Positions 1 to 10,329 of a DNA stretch of 64,000 nt are shown one piece after another. Numbering within the stretch: position 1 is the stretch's first letter; each line of letters starts with the position of its first letter. Position numbers and translations under genes: made by a program. The notes below the pieces were generated by a model that worked only from the letters and a program-made list of their open reading frames with translations, did not search any database and was not told where the DNA came from. The DNA is from Hygrocybe punicea (Eukaryota; Basidiomycota; Agaricomycetes; Agaricales; Hygrophoraceae): NCBI GenBank assembly GCA_963556145.1, contig OY744464.1:2604001-2668000 (forward strand), in the 5' to 3' direction.

Positions 1-234
1 CAGATGTAGCAAAACTGTGAGAAGGTCAGTTACAGGTGAAAAACGTTTTAAAAGGTAAGCACAGACGTCGTTCTTGCCATCAGAGGGTGGGGGGGGGCAA
101 TGGAGTCGCAGAGTCAGAGGACACAACAAGACGGACTGCTGGAATGGAAGCCGGTGCAGTTTTCTCAGTTTTGTCAGATTTTCGGGGAACAACACCACCA
201 GTGGAGTTCTTTGCGGTTTGTTTCGTGCGGGCAT
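1..234 (-). pseudogene. PHD-finger gene W1, 5' end only
   Basis: Partial gene cut by the window edge. A possible start codon is at 234-232 on the minus strand; exon 1 runs to about 67, an intron to about 15 (ends CACAG), and exon 2 starts at 14. It was recognised by alignment with the more complete copy W2 (49885-51508): the exon 1 end (SDGKN), the intron position and the start of exon 2 agree. The PHD finger itself would lie outside the window. The reading frame near the start does not stay aligned with W2 without a shift, so this copy may be broken. It is divergent from Y1, with the minisatellite between them. Confidence 0.5.
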
Positions 235-944
235 TGTTGAACAGAATATCACTAAGTCCAAACTCAATGTGGTAAAAGGTTTATATCAATGTGAAATCAT
301 TAGTATTGTACCGGCATTCCTTCCCCGTGAAAAGTCACAAATGTAAAATATTTTTAGATATAATAATTAATTCCATTTATAGGCATTTGCAAATGATATG
401 AGCATACTATTATTACTGATGAAAAGACAATTTATAATAAAAGGACGATGAAGTATACCAAATTATTCTACACCACGTAAATATTTTTTAAACTGGCGAC
501 TTTGGCCCCCCCCCACAGCATACGCCGCTTGCCGCCATAACCCATCACGGTGACCATTAATTTCCGTATCAAATGCCATGCCCCAAACTCTTGCTAAATT
601 CGGTCGTTTGAACTGTGGGAAAGTCTGAGTCATCATTATTAAACGCGCTTGCTTTGCCCTCTCTTCAATGTTTCAACATTCAATGTTCACAAGACGTATA
701 TTCCTGAGACTCATTAGTTTCATGGTTTCCCTAGCTCACTACAAAATTTGATAACCCACGCCAGCTGGAGCACTGACGGTAAAGTGAAATGTTTTTTTTT
801 TGAACGGTGGGAAAGTATTACTAATCATTGTTTGACGCGTCGACGCGTTTTGCGGTTGTCACCGTTTAGCTCTTTAGTAAAGGTCAGTACTTGTACTTTT
901 CTTGTAGTTTCGTTATGGTCATTATTATTCCTAGTTGTGTAGCC
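235..944. other. Intergenic region between W1 and the minisatellite
   Basis: No gene seen. It holds short AT-rich stretches and a run of C near 507-516. By position it is part of the shared W-Y divergent promoter region of element 1, matching 49560-49884 of element 2. Confidence 0.4.
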
Positions 945-1335
945 TGGAAGGATGGCCGTCTGGGCCATGGAAGACGTGATCGTGCAGTCTGTGCACAATC
1001 CGCTTCCACCCTTCCAAAACCAACTGAGGGGATGGCCGACTGGGCCACGGAGGGCGTGGTCGTGCAGTCTGTGCACGGCCCTCCTCCAGTCCCGGACGTT
1101 ATTTATGGCAGATGTCACAGAGGGTGGCCGTCTGGGCTGTGGGGGTTGTGATCGCGCAGTCTGTGCGTGGTTCACCTCCACCCTCTCAAAACGGTTGAGG
1201 ATGTCACGGAGGGTGGCCGTCTGGGCCGTGGGGGTTGTGATCGCGCAGTCTGTGTGCGGTTCACCTCCACCCTCTCAAAATGATTGAAGATTGGTTGAGG
1301 ATATCACGGAGGATGGTCATCGGGGCCACGGGAGT
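945..1335. repeat. GC-rich minisatellite, W1-Y1 intergenic
   Basis: About four degenerate copies of a roughly 75-90 bp unit centred on the words GGCCGTCTGGGCC and GCAGTCTGTG. The reverse complement of the same unit makes up the repeat at 48230-48990 in element 2, at the same place between genes W and Y. This supports common descent of the two cargo segments. It lies in a divergent promoter region and may influence promoter spacing, which is inference. Confidence 0.75.
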
Positions 1336-1442
1336 TGTAACCCCTTCCACCCTTCACCTTTAGGGTACAGCTTTAAATATTTTGAAATCATAATATTTCT
1401 TGAAGTCGTGCTAAGTTCAAGTCAGACCGCTGTACCAATGCC

Positions 1443-3171
1443 ATGCAAACCCATTCTATGGTAAACAATATACCTCTCAGCTAGAGAGTCTAGATAGCCA
1501 GTTTCTTAATCTAATCTGTCAGACTCAGGCCATCTCCGCTGATAATTCATTCAATTTTGAACAATTGTTGGGCAAAGCAGTACAATCAGAAATCAGCAAC
1601 CAGGAGGACGACACAGAGGACTATCCGTTCCAATCCATATGTCCGGTGGACCAACCCCATGCCCTTGCACCGTCTGACCACGATTCCAATGTGGATATCA
1701 GCTCCGATGAACATCAGGCTCCTGCATCGTCCACGACCACCCCTATTTCTCGTAAACCACTTCCAAAATCTGTAAAGGAACATCGGAAACAACAAAGTAA
1801 ACAAAAACGCCAAATGAAACGACAGCAAGAACGGAGTAGTCGTTCCTTCGGCGATTATACGGTCTGTCCTTCCACTATGAAGAAACAAATCAACGAGGTC
1901 AATAAAGTCACTGCCGATCTTGACCTCGACGTCGAAGCTGTACCAGTCTCAAAAATTGGATATACTGCGGTCAACTCGGAGGGGTATGGGAGGACTTTTA
2001 CTTTGGAGGAAATGGTGGGTTCCGACTCCATATTCAAGTTTACCCTACACCATTGGGATGGAAAGTAAGTCTCATTCCCATTACTGGTGATCAAAGCTCA
2101 TTATACAATAATAGAGAGTCATTTCCTATTGAAAACCAAGAAGGTCTTTTGATAGTTGTCATGGTAGGTCGACCGGATGGTGAGCTAGGTCAGAAGATGC
2201 ATCGAGACGCTGCGGAAGCCATGGCCCATGCTAGGACGTTAGCTAGCTTCTCAGTCACCCAAGAGAGTCATAGACGCGGCGTTTTCTATGTGCTAAGCCA
2301 CGGGGCATTGTATGGGGGGGGACAGAAGGCAAACTCCATTTTTGTATTGCTGATTCATCTACTGATTCCTTCCCTGAGTAGACGCCTGGGAACCTTTGCA
2401 ATAGCGCTAAGGATAGCGAGATCCTCACGATGCTCATTAATCACCCTGCAATTAGGGGATTTGCAGGATTTGCATCAGGAGCATTTTCGACGTGGATGCC
2501 AAAGCTGTATTCCTATTACAAGGAAAAAATGGAAGCACTGTATGAGAGGTATCCCGAGTTGGCAAGGACATTCGACAACAGCATATGGTCAACCAGCATG
2601 TTCAATTTCGGACCACAGACAGTATGCTTCGACCACATCGACTTCAAGAATTTGTCTTTTGGGATGTGCTCCATCACCCCACTGGGCGACTTCGATCCAA
2701 CACTTGGGGGCCATCTCATCCTTTGGGATTTGAAGATGGTTATCAAGTTTCCCGCTGGAGTGGTACCGAGGACGCTCAAGGGATCACTACGGAATCGGGG
2801 TCTGGATGGGATGATGGAATGGGACGACTCTCGCTACAACAGGAAATGACTACATAAGGAGATCCAACCGTGGGACCTGGGTCACGTGATGGCCCAGGTA
2901 CAACTACTACACCGCTGGGACCACCGCCATTATTCCTTCCACCATCCTCCGCCACTCCAACACCTCCATTCAAAAGGGGGAAACGAGAATGTCCTTCACA
3001 CAGTACACGGCAGGGGGCTTATTTAGATGGGTGGAATATGGGTTCCAGACTGTTGGTGAGCTGCTGGCTTCGAAAAAGTGGGCTAGAAAAGAATTGGAAG
3101 AAGAAGGCCCTGCTAGATGGCAAATGGGACTTGGACTTTTCAGTAATCTCAAGGAGCTTCTGGGGCAGTAG
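1443..3171 (+). pseudogene. TET/JBP-like 2OG-Fe(II) dioxygenase gene Y1, disrupted
   Basis: Start inferred at 1443 (MQTHSM), conserved in Y2 (MQTRSM). The first part (to about 2065) codes a basic, lysine-rich region and the block YTAVNSEGYGRTFTLEEMVG. An intron at about 2066-2112 follows, then PDGELGQ...HRDAAEAMA. The catalytic part shows HIDFKN (His at 2634, Asp at 2640), GGHLILWDLK and, after an insertion, HSNTSIQKGETR with the distal His and a 2OG-binding Arg 11 residues later, then SFTQYTAGGLFRWV. HxDxxN with a distal H...R is the pattern of TET/JBP dioxygenases, which oxidise 5-methyl groups of pyrimidines in DNA. A 153-bp insert at 2759-2911 splits the core, and the first intron seems too short, so the copy is probably dead. 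The family call is from motifs only. Confidence 0.6.
2759..2911. mobile_element. 153-bp insertion in the Y1 catalytic core
   Basis: Compared with Y2, the coding sequence between FPAG and the IPSA...HSN block is interrupted. The extra segment is flanked by a 7-bp direct repeat CCGCTGG (2752-2758 and 2912-2918), as expected of a target duplication. Its ends are weakly inverted (AGTGGTACC at the left, complement of AGTTGTACC near the right). A short non-autonomous DNA transposon, perhaps hAT-like, fits best; the class is uncertain. Confidence 0.5.
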
Positions 3172-3442
3172 AATAACAGGCTGTTCATTTTATAAGAAAG
3201 TGTTACGTTGAATTGAATTACAGGTGTGGAAAAACTTTTTCACCAAAGGAAAAACTTTTTCACCAAAGGGAAACCGTGACGAATTCAATGTCAAAAATGC
3301 TCTCATGAAAGAAAGCTAAACGTTTCTTCGAGAGCAGATATAGTGGTATATTGGGTTTTCAAACAACCCGACAGATTCTGAATAATAAAATAAATACATG
3401 TAAAAAATTATGTCCAAGCCGACAATTTGCTAAGCCCTAGTC
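3172..3442. other. Intergenic region between convergent genes Y1 and X1
   Basis: No gene. It contains the short tandem repeat AAAAACTTTTTCACCAAAGG (twice, near 3231-3267). The same convergent Y/X arrangement with a related TGAAAAACTTTTT motif is seen at 46192-46512. It probably holds the 3' ends of both transcripts. Confidence 0.45.
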
Positions 3443-4209
3443 CTAGTCCTCCTTGGCTAAAACAATGACCCACTGAATGTTTAGAGAGAGCTGCTTGGTC
3501 AAGTTGTCCTTGGGGATCCAGCTGTTCGCCATATAGCCAACTAGACACATCTTCCCCACCAAGTCATCCTCCCACAGCTTCAAGTCAGACGAAAGGTGAT
3601 GAAGCCTGGTAACATCTACCACACCATTCATGCCATCATATATGGGAACTGGCGAAATCCTAAGATCATGGCAAACTCGGACAAATTGACTTGTACTCAC
3701 CCTGGTCTTCAAAGTTCAGTGCACCTTTCACCGCTGTACTATTGGAAGAGACAGCTTTCACCGGAGACAAATTGGCAAGGGACTTCTTCCTAGCCAGCAT
3801 TTTCGCAATGTTACTTCCTGTAAATCCAGCTGAAATATGTCAGATTAAAAAAATTGTAGTGCATATATGACACGAAGTACTTACCATCGTCCTTATCTCT
3901 TTGTTTAGCACGAGTGCTAATCATGACGGAACCCTCCAGTATTTGAGCCCTCAGCTCAGGAACCTTGAATACCATGCAGAAAAAGGCGCAAAACCTCTCC
4001 CACTCTTGAGTGCACATCAGTCCACCAATTTGCCGGAAAATCCCAACAGGTTCCGAGGTCAAATTAGAACTGGTCACAAGCAAAACAGAAGTAAAAACGA
4101 TATATGGATTGAAGCCATATACGCTGGAACGTGAGGGCCTGAGACCCCCCGAGCACTCGTTTTCAACAGAATGAGGTGCGGAGGGTGTAGATTGGCCGTA
4201 GGTGATCAA
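3443..4209 (-). pseudogene. Orphan gene X1, 5'-truncated copy
   Basis: Homologue of X2 (44114-46191). The upstream exon codes FNPYIVFTSVLLVTSSNL, then SEPVGIFRQIGGLMC, then QEWERFCAFFCMVFKVPELRAQ, nearly as in X2. The last exon (from about 3670) codes PIYDGMNG...LVGYMANSWIPKD...NIQWVIVLAKE. N-terminal exons found in X2 are absent: upstream of FNPY the sequence turns into a duplicated GGCCTGAGACCCCCC motif at 4136-4310. I recognise no catalytic domain. Both halves look like a protein family common in mushroom genomes, of unknown function. It lies on the same strand as element 1, convergent with Y1. Confidence 0.65.
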
Positions 4210-4310
4210 AAACGAGGTGGGATGGGGTATCCTGGTAGTTGCAAAAGGTGGGTTGGTGGTGGTTGGGCAGACAGCTGGAACTCGAGGGCCTGAGACCCCC
4301 CTGACCGAAC
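4136..4310. repeat. Duplicated motif at the X1 truncation point
   Basis: The segment GCTGGAAC...GAGGGCCTGAGACCCCCC occurs at about 4128 and again at about 4272, each followed by an imperfect CGTTTTCA. The first copy is fused to the truncated X1 coding sequence. It may mark the deletion that removed the X1 5' exons. Confidence 0.45.
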
Positions 4311-4616
4311 GTTTTCAGCCAAGGTCAAAATAGCTGGGACGGTGGGTGTTGAATGTTAAAAGTCGGGGAGCCGAGAGAGTATGTCTGTGACTTAATGTGA
4401 CAACTTCCTTTTTCAATCAAATTCCGCGTCATACAAATTTCTTTTCTCATCCATCAGAGCAGATCTTGATTTTTTATGACCTCAAGGAAAATCATATATT
4501 CATGAAAATATTTGACGACAAAATTCCGAAAATCTAGTTTATTCATCATTTTTTCCAAAAAGAACGGGTTAGAAATGCGGAATTTGGCTCTATGGTCGAT
4601 TTCAAACATTAATTAA

Positions 4617-4686
4617 TTAATTACTGACGATCTGCCATATATCCTGGACTCATAAGAACGATTCTTCCATAAATGGAAGAACTCGT
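4617..4686 (-). repeat. Family-B 5' terminal palindrome (element 1)
   Basis: On the minus strand: ACGAGTTCTTCC, ATTTAT, GGAAGAATCGTTCTT, then GAGTCCAGGATATATGGCAG and an ATTAATTAATTA tract. The first 30 bases fold back on themselves. The sequence recurs at 40884 and, for the palindrome only, at 21596. Its terminal ACGAGTTCTTCC is the complement of GGAAGAACTCGT at the 3' ends of copies B, D and element 2. Confidence 0.75.
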
Positions 4687-7596
4687 AAATATGCACACTC
4701 TCAAGATACTCCACCAATCTTTGTTGAAAATCAGAATTTCGATCCATAATTCTGTCTCTGATTTGTTGCAGTGATAATACTCCTTTAAGCCACAAGAGCA
4801 TATGCATATGCAATGTCAACCGTCCTTGTTGTTCAACTGTTCCATAATATGCTTCTGTATTGCCATATATTCCTGGATGATTTTCTCCAACACCAAGTAC
4901 ATGCTTAATGAATAACTGTGTCATAAAATGAAAAAATCTTGCACCAGCTACTGGATTGTGGGCAATTAATCGATATCTTTCATTATAATCCCTTAGAACA
5001 GGATTGAATGTTTCTTTGGTGTCTGCAAAATATAATGAGATTGGATGTTTGTTGTCAGCAGGAGCAAATGTAATAAACCAAGAGGGTGCACCAACAAATG
5101 AAATTAAAGACCAAATTTCATTGCGCATATATTTTTTGCTGGTGACAGATCCTTTTACACCACCTCCAACATGATCAATATCATTAATGAGTTTAAAACA
5201 CAATTTTTCCTCATCTGTTTCTGGTATTACTTTATCACCATTTTCCATTCTTTTAGAAATGTCTGCTAGTGTATGAATGTTAACATCTAACAACCTGTTA
5301 GAAATCTCCTGGAATTTTGACTTTTCCGCTAATAAATATCCTGCTGTAGTGCATTGTTTTATCTGTTCGTGATTGAATGCAATCAATGGAAAATATGGAT
5401 CTTTTTGAAATCTTTTGTCATGATACATAAGCAAATGTCTTTTGTGTCTAATATCTGATAATTCTCCCTGCTGATAGGCATTGCCAATTCCACCAAGTCC
5501 ATATGGAAACAACCAGGGCATCATTTGAGGAAATAACTGTGGATTGCCATAAATAGATTCAGGATGAGCTGCATGACCTATGGCTAGAACTTTTTCATTT
5601 GAAGTCAAATGCTTTAATGCAATGGCCTTGAGAGCTTTGGCACTTTTGTTGGAATATTCTTCACCTGTCAAACCATGAACAACAAATGGACATTTTCCTG
5701 ATTCAACACCATCTTCCTCTTCAATGTCATTAACAGCTGTTGACTCTGGATTTTTATTTGTAAAAGATTGATGATAATCTACAACAACTGGAGGACCATT
5801 TTCTGGATACTGATCAAGATTTCTTTGTGATATCTCCAGATCGTAATAATTGCAATGATTCAACTTCAACCATTCCAATGCTGCTTTAACCTTGTTTCTT
5901 CTTACAAGAAGAGGTGTTCTCTCAAAGTCTGATTTAGTGGGCTTACATGGTCCTGTATAAATAAATGCCAGAACTTCATCCAAGTCTTCAATGGGTGGAG
6001 GTAGAATATCATACACTTTAGGAATAGAATTAGCAAAAGTGATTGCATTTGCTCTCATTTTATGCATCCCTGAAGACACTCTTACAATGCAACGATTGTG
6101 TCGTACTCTTGCAACCAGCAACTGTTCTGCAAATGATAAATCCATCAACTGTACTGGAACATCTCCTAACCATTTTCCATTTGCTAACGACAACAATGGG
6201 ACTTTGTTTTTTGTCAAAGATTTATGGCAACTTGTGCATATATTGTGCAGCTGTTTAATTAAGACAGGGCCATCCAAGCCTTTGATGGGATCTTCAGCAG
6301 TCAACCGCTCTGTTTGTGTCACATCTGGGTTTCTTAATATCTTCAAGTCTGCATTGACATTAGAGAGCTTTAATAAATCTTTAATTGGAGTCAATTGACC
6401 ACATATCGCACATCCTGATTCTGATATCTGATCAGGTGACATATCTTGACATGCGTTAGCTATAATTGTATGTTGTAGAGCAGCTGTGAGAGGTGGAGGT
6501 GGAAATATGTTTTTGTGTTTATTTTTGTATTTCTTTTCTGACTTTGCATGATTTAATTTATATTCTACACCCTTTTTTTGTTGGTATTTTGTCACAGAAT
6601 GTGAGTTGTTTACTCTGTATTCTACACCTTTTGTTTGTTGATATCTTGTTACTGATTGCATATTTTTTACTTTGTATTCTATATTTTGGCTTTGATATTG
6701 TTTCACTGCTCTTGCATTAGATGCCTTTGATTTCTTATTTAAAACTTCAATCTCTATGACATCAAATACAGATAGATATTGAGCACAATTCACACATACA
6801 TGGCTCTCGATTGAAGTTTGAATATCTGCCTTATGAGATCTAGCATATGTGACAATATTATGAGCTCCTGCAATGGACTTTAGTTGCTCTGTTGTCAATT
6901 GTGGTAATAACACATTTCATGGGACAAAACATGTTAATGTATTTAACATATCACTTCTTGTATCTGATTGTTTTATATATTCTCTGAATTTGAATTTCAC
7001 ATGAGTAGGATATCTTATGGAATTTGATAAATAAGGAGACAGCTCATTAAATATGAACAACTTTGATCCACCACCAACAATATTATGCATATTTGTATCG
7101 TTCTCCTTGGTATTATCATTAGAGCAATATTTATTATCTGATGCAGATTCATGTTTCAAAGCAGTGGTACATATGACATTAAGACCTATAAAATATTGTG
7201 AATAATATACCAGAAATACTTGAAAGATAAACAATAACTATATATCATTAATGTTTGATATTTTTGCATATATACTGCAAAGTCATGTGCTACATACATG
7301 TTTTGTAGCAGCTTTAGATGTATTCTTTGACACTTCCAGGGAAGTATTTCATGCACAAATAATGAGTCATGCATGGATGCATTGACATATAGAAGAAGTC
7401 GTACATAGAATTCAATAATAAATAGTAGTTCTTTGTTGGGCTTTAAAATCCAATGGTTTGAACAAAGGATCACTAGGTCAGGAAGACATTGTACTGTTTC
7501 TTCTGTTATATGAGAGATATCATGAGAAAAATGATAATCTCCACTATTGTTTAATATTCTTCTGTGGGGCACATGATGAGTAAGATAATCACACAT
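4687..7596 (-). pseudogene. Rep-helicase gene copy 1, N-terminal half
   Basis: Minus-strand coding region for the N-terminal half of a Helitron-like transposase. An upstream exon lies within 7186-7596. From about 7090 the frame runs GGGSKLFIFNELSPYL into LTTEQLKSIAGAHNIV (SAP-like) with HVCVNC, three repeats ending in KYQ..., a zinc-knuckle-like CAICGQ...CTSCHKS, a DUF6570-type region (LANGKWLGDVP...VARVRHNRC), and the Rep helicase-like region WLFPYGLGG...SWFITFAPAD...LTLHMHMLLWL, where HMH is the HUH metal-binding motif. One in-frame TGA interrupts it at 6917-6919. Translation then runs into the palindrome of element 1, so the Tyr motif, helicase and protease parts are missing here. It diverges from copy D throughout and is a separate lineage. 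Confidence 0.85.
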
Positions 7597-7649
7597 TGTC
7601 TATGTCCTTGAAATCAATTTCTGTGGTGCAGACCTATATATAGAATGAT

Positions 7650-8245
7650 AGAAAAACACTATATCCTGGCATGCATTATCTTGATAATTGGATAGCCTGT
7701 CTTGGGACACATGAGCAAAATAATAAGGAGATATTTGTGTCGTTAAACTCAGGTTCTGCAGTGCATGAACAGAATGATAAAAAAGCACCATATCCTGGAG
7801 TGCATCGGGTTGATAATTCAAGAGCATGTTATGGGACACATGAGCAAGATGATAAGATGATTGTGTTTTTACACTCAAGTTCTGCGGTGCATAAACAGGA
7901 TGATAAAAAAGCACCATATCCTGGGGTGTATCAGGACAATGATATAAGACCCAGTCTTGGGACAGATAAACAAGACGATAAGAAGATATTTGTGTCCTAT
8001 CCTGGGGTGTGTCAGGACGATAGTATAACACCCTGTATAACACCCTGTCTTGGGACACAGCAAGACGATAAATAGATATTTGTGTCCTATTCTGGGGTGT
8101 GTCAGGATGATAGTATAACACCCTGTCTTGGGACACAGCAAGACGATAAATAGATATTTGTGTCCTATCCTGGGGTGTGTCAGGACGATAGTATAACACC
8201 CTATCCTGGGGTGTATCAGAACGATAGTATAACACCCAGCCTTGT
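7650..8245. repeat. Tandem repeat upstream of Rep-helicase copy 1
   Basis: Repeat of about 78-90 bp with the core GGGGTGTGTCAGGACGATAG and TTGTGTCCTA (for example starting near 8004, 8094 and 8172); more degenerate copies extend to about 7650. It sits just upstream of the copy 1 coding region on its minus strand and stays open in one frame (repeating RVLYYHPDTPQ). Copy D has an unrelated 30-bp repeat at the same relative place. Confidence 0.75.
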
Positions 8246-8301
8246 ACCTTATGGACAAGGCCATGAGATGTTTCTGTTGTTATGAATAGGTCAGCTAACA
8301 C

Positions 8302-9074
8302 AAATGCGATTGGTCAGAAGTTATATACTCGATGATGCATTTGTGTCTATGATTCTTATCAGCTTCAAATGACTATGGGATCTTGAAATATATACCAGCA
8401 AACATGTCCACATCATCTGTATATGCCATATGATACTGGTCAATTGAACTAGCCTATACTCTCAATAGATATTAGTTGCGGCAATATAGCAATCCAGTTA
8501 TGACACCAACCTTAGCACTGTTCAAATGACAAGATGGAGCAGGAAAGAGCAACAATAATAGAAACACAACACAGTGGAACAACATGGTATGCAGGCAAGA
8601 GTATTGAAACTGTTGAGTTTAATTTTCGGAGTTTAGCTTTCAGAGTAAGAAAACTCTTAGTAATCAGACAAGAACAATATGCAGACCGGCTGGCAATAAT
8701 TTAAAACATGAATACAAAAATGTACAGGCTAGAGTATCAACAGACAATTCCAGATAAAGACGAATCCAAAGGGTGGAGGTGGTACAGGTATGTACAAGGT
8801 ATTCAGCAACAGATATTGGAGATAATCAAATACTACTCATTGCATGATGCGAGAACGACAACCCATTGCACATTGAGTGACAACTGCGTGGAAAGCTCTT
8901 TGCCAACCTAAGTATTCGCGGTGTATCCAACAAGACAGACGCTGCCAGATAAATCGTCAGTCCAAGGATTCAACGTTGTATCTAGAAGTTGCAGTTGATT
9001 CATGTTGAAGTTGCCCTTTCTCCCATCGTAGATTGGAACTGAGTTACATACATAGCACATATTAATGATTGGTT
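8302..9074. other. Region without a recognised gene
   Basis: AT-rich sequence, no supported coding region and no repeat that I can match elsewhere in the window. It may be the untranslated 5' part of copy 1 or unrelated DNA. Confidence 0.3.
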
Positions 9075-9155
9075 ACGAGTTCTTTTAATTTATTAAAAGA
9101 CTCGTTCTTTATCAGACCTGATTCAGTGAGGGTTTGTAATTAATTAATTAATTAA
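9075..9155 (+). mobile_element. Family-A 5' end, interrupted
   Basis: The terminal palindrome (ACGAGTTCTTTTAATTTATT and complement), TCAGTGAGGG and an ATTAATTAATTA tract are present, then the sequence is cut at 9156 by the 3' end of another family-A element. This is one element nested in the AT tract of another. Confidence 0.7.
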
Positions 9156-10304
9156 CTTGTTTAGTGGGCCAGTGCTGCGCATGGCATGAACGAGTTCTTT
9201 TTTCTCCTCCTGACTTTCATGATGAGTTAAACAATAACATTAAATTGCATAAAGCATGTTACATGTGGTATAAGACATATAGTATATGTTGTATATTGAT
9301 AAGCCCACCTCTTACCATAGCAACATATAAAGTAGAAAAACTAAAACTACATGGTGTGTCTTGAGTGTTCATTGACCTTCTCTCCTACTGTCATGTCTTC
9401 TTTGCTTCATCATTATGCAATATTCTTAGCCAAAAGAGAGAGCAACAGGTCAACTGTCAAATACAACTGCCTCTAAACAGCATAATAACAATTGACTTAC
9501 ATTTGCTCAACCCTACTCCTCTATAACCTTGCTGCACAACAGATGATAATATGAAGACAGCTATGCTTGAGTGGGCCAATGTTGCATATGGCATGAACAA
9601 AGTCTCGTTTCTATCACTGGATTTTTATTTGTATGATTATTACAAACATCGATAAGTGATTTTGCTTGAAATCTATAATTAGCATATAATACATACAGCG
9701 ATATCACATTAAATTATATGTTTCAAGTAAAAATATCATTATATCATCTGAGTTACACTCATTTCTGCTTATATGGCTGAAATTTCCCTATATAGTAACA
9801 GTGGTCACATGTGACTATGACTCCTGTGATCACCTCAAAATTTAACATATATGGTGTAAAATTGCCTTATATGGTTAGACTGGTCACATGTGACTGTCAC
9901 CATTGTGATCAGCAGAAAATTTGCTATATAATATCAAAAATTGCCTTATATGGTTAGACTGGTCACAAGTGACTGTCACATCTGACCCGAAATGTTAATA
10001 TTAGTCAGCAGTTCGATTTTCAGCCGATTCTGATAAGAATTGAGACCAGTACAAATATTTTGAATATAATTGGAAGGTAATTTATCTTTTTTGCAACAAC
10101 CTATATTTGGATGCTTATGTAAGCTTGTCCACACATGGCCCCAACTGTATTTGATTTTCCAGTATCAGAAGTAGAATCACATCTCTTGCCTAAAAAAATT
10201 TTCTCTATAGGCGATCAACTTTAATAATTAATTAATTAATTACAAACCCTCACTGAACCAAGTCTCATAAAGAACGAGTCTTTTAATAAATTAAAAGAAC
10301 TCAT
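9156..10304 (-). mobile_element. Non-autonomous family-A Helentron-like element 1
   Basis: Minus-strand element of 1149 bp. The 5' end (at 10304) has the A palindrome and an AATTAATTAATTA tract; the 3' end (at 9156) has AAGAACTCGTT, the hairpin GCCATGCGCAGCACTGGC and ACTAAACAAG, then T. There is no coding region. Internally, GACTGGTCACATGTGACTG occurs in three degenerate copies spaced about 80 bp apart around 9800-9980. Closely similar copies are at 10330-11412 and 39777-40838. It would need a Rep-helicase in trans. Confidence 0.78.
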
Positions 10305-10329
10305 AATATATGGAATTATCAGCCATATA

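Larger units (their letters stand above)
1..4686 (-). mobile_element. Cargo-carrying Helentron/Helitron2-like element 1 (partial)
   Basis: Minus-strand element whose 5' terminus is at 4686 and whose 3' end lies beyond position 1. Reading the minus strand, it begins ACGAGTTCTTCC, forms a palindrome with its own near-complement, passes an ATTAATTAATT tract and then carries gene X1 (same strand), Y1 (opposite strand), a GC-rich minisatellite and the start of W1 (same strand). The first roughly 350 bp resemble the first roughly 500 bp of element 2 (from 40884, which has a 227-bp insert), and the gene order and orientations are the same. It is inserted in the Rep-coding region of copy 1, between a T and the terminal A. 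A Z gene, present in element 2, is missing here, and X1 has lost its 5' exons, so this copy has an internal deletion. The element class is inferred from end structure; its transposition was not observed. Confidence 0.72.

Noticed and set aside
7600..8301. CRISPR-like array
   Set aside because: The repeats are degenerate tandem units without unique spacers, in a eukaryotic transposon leader.
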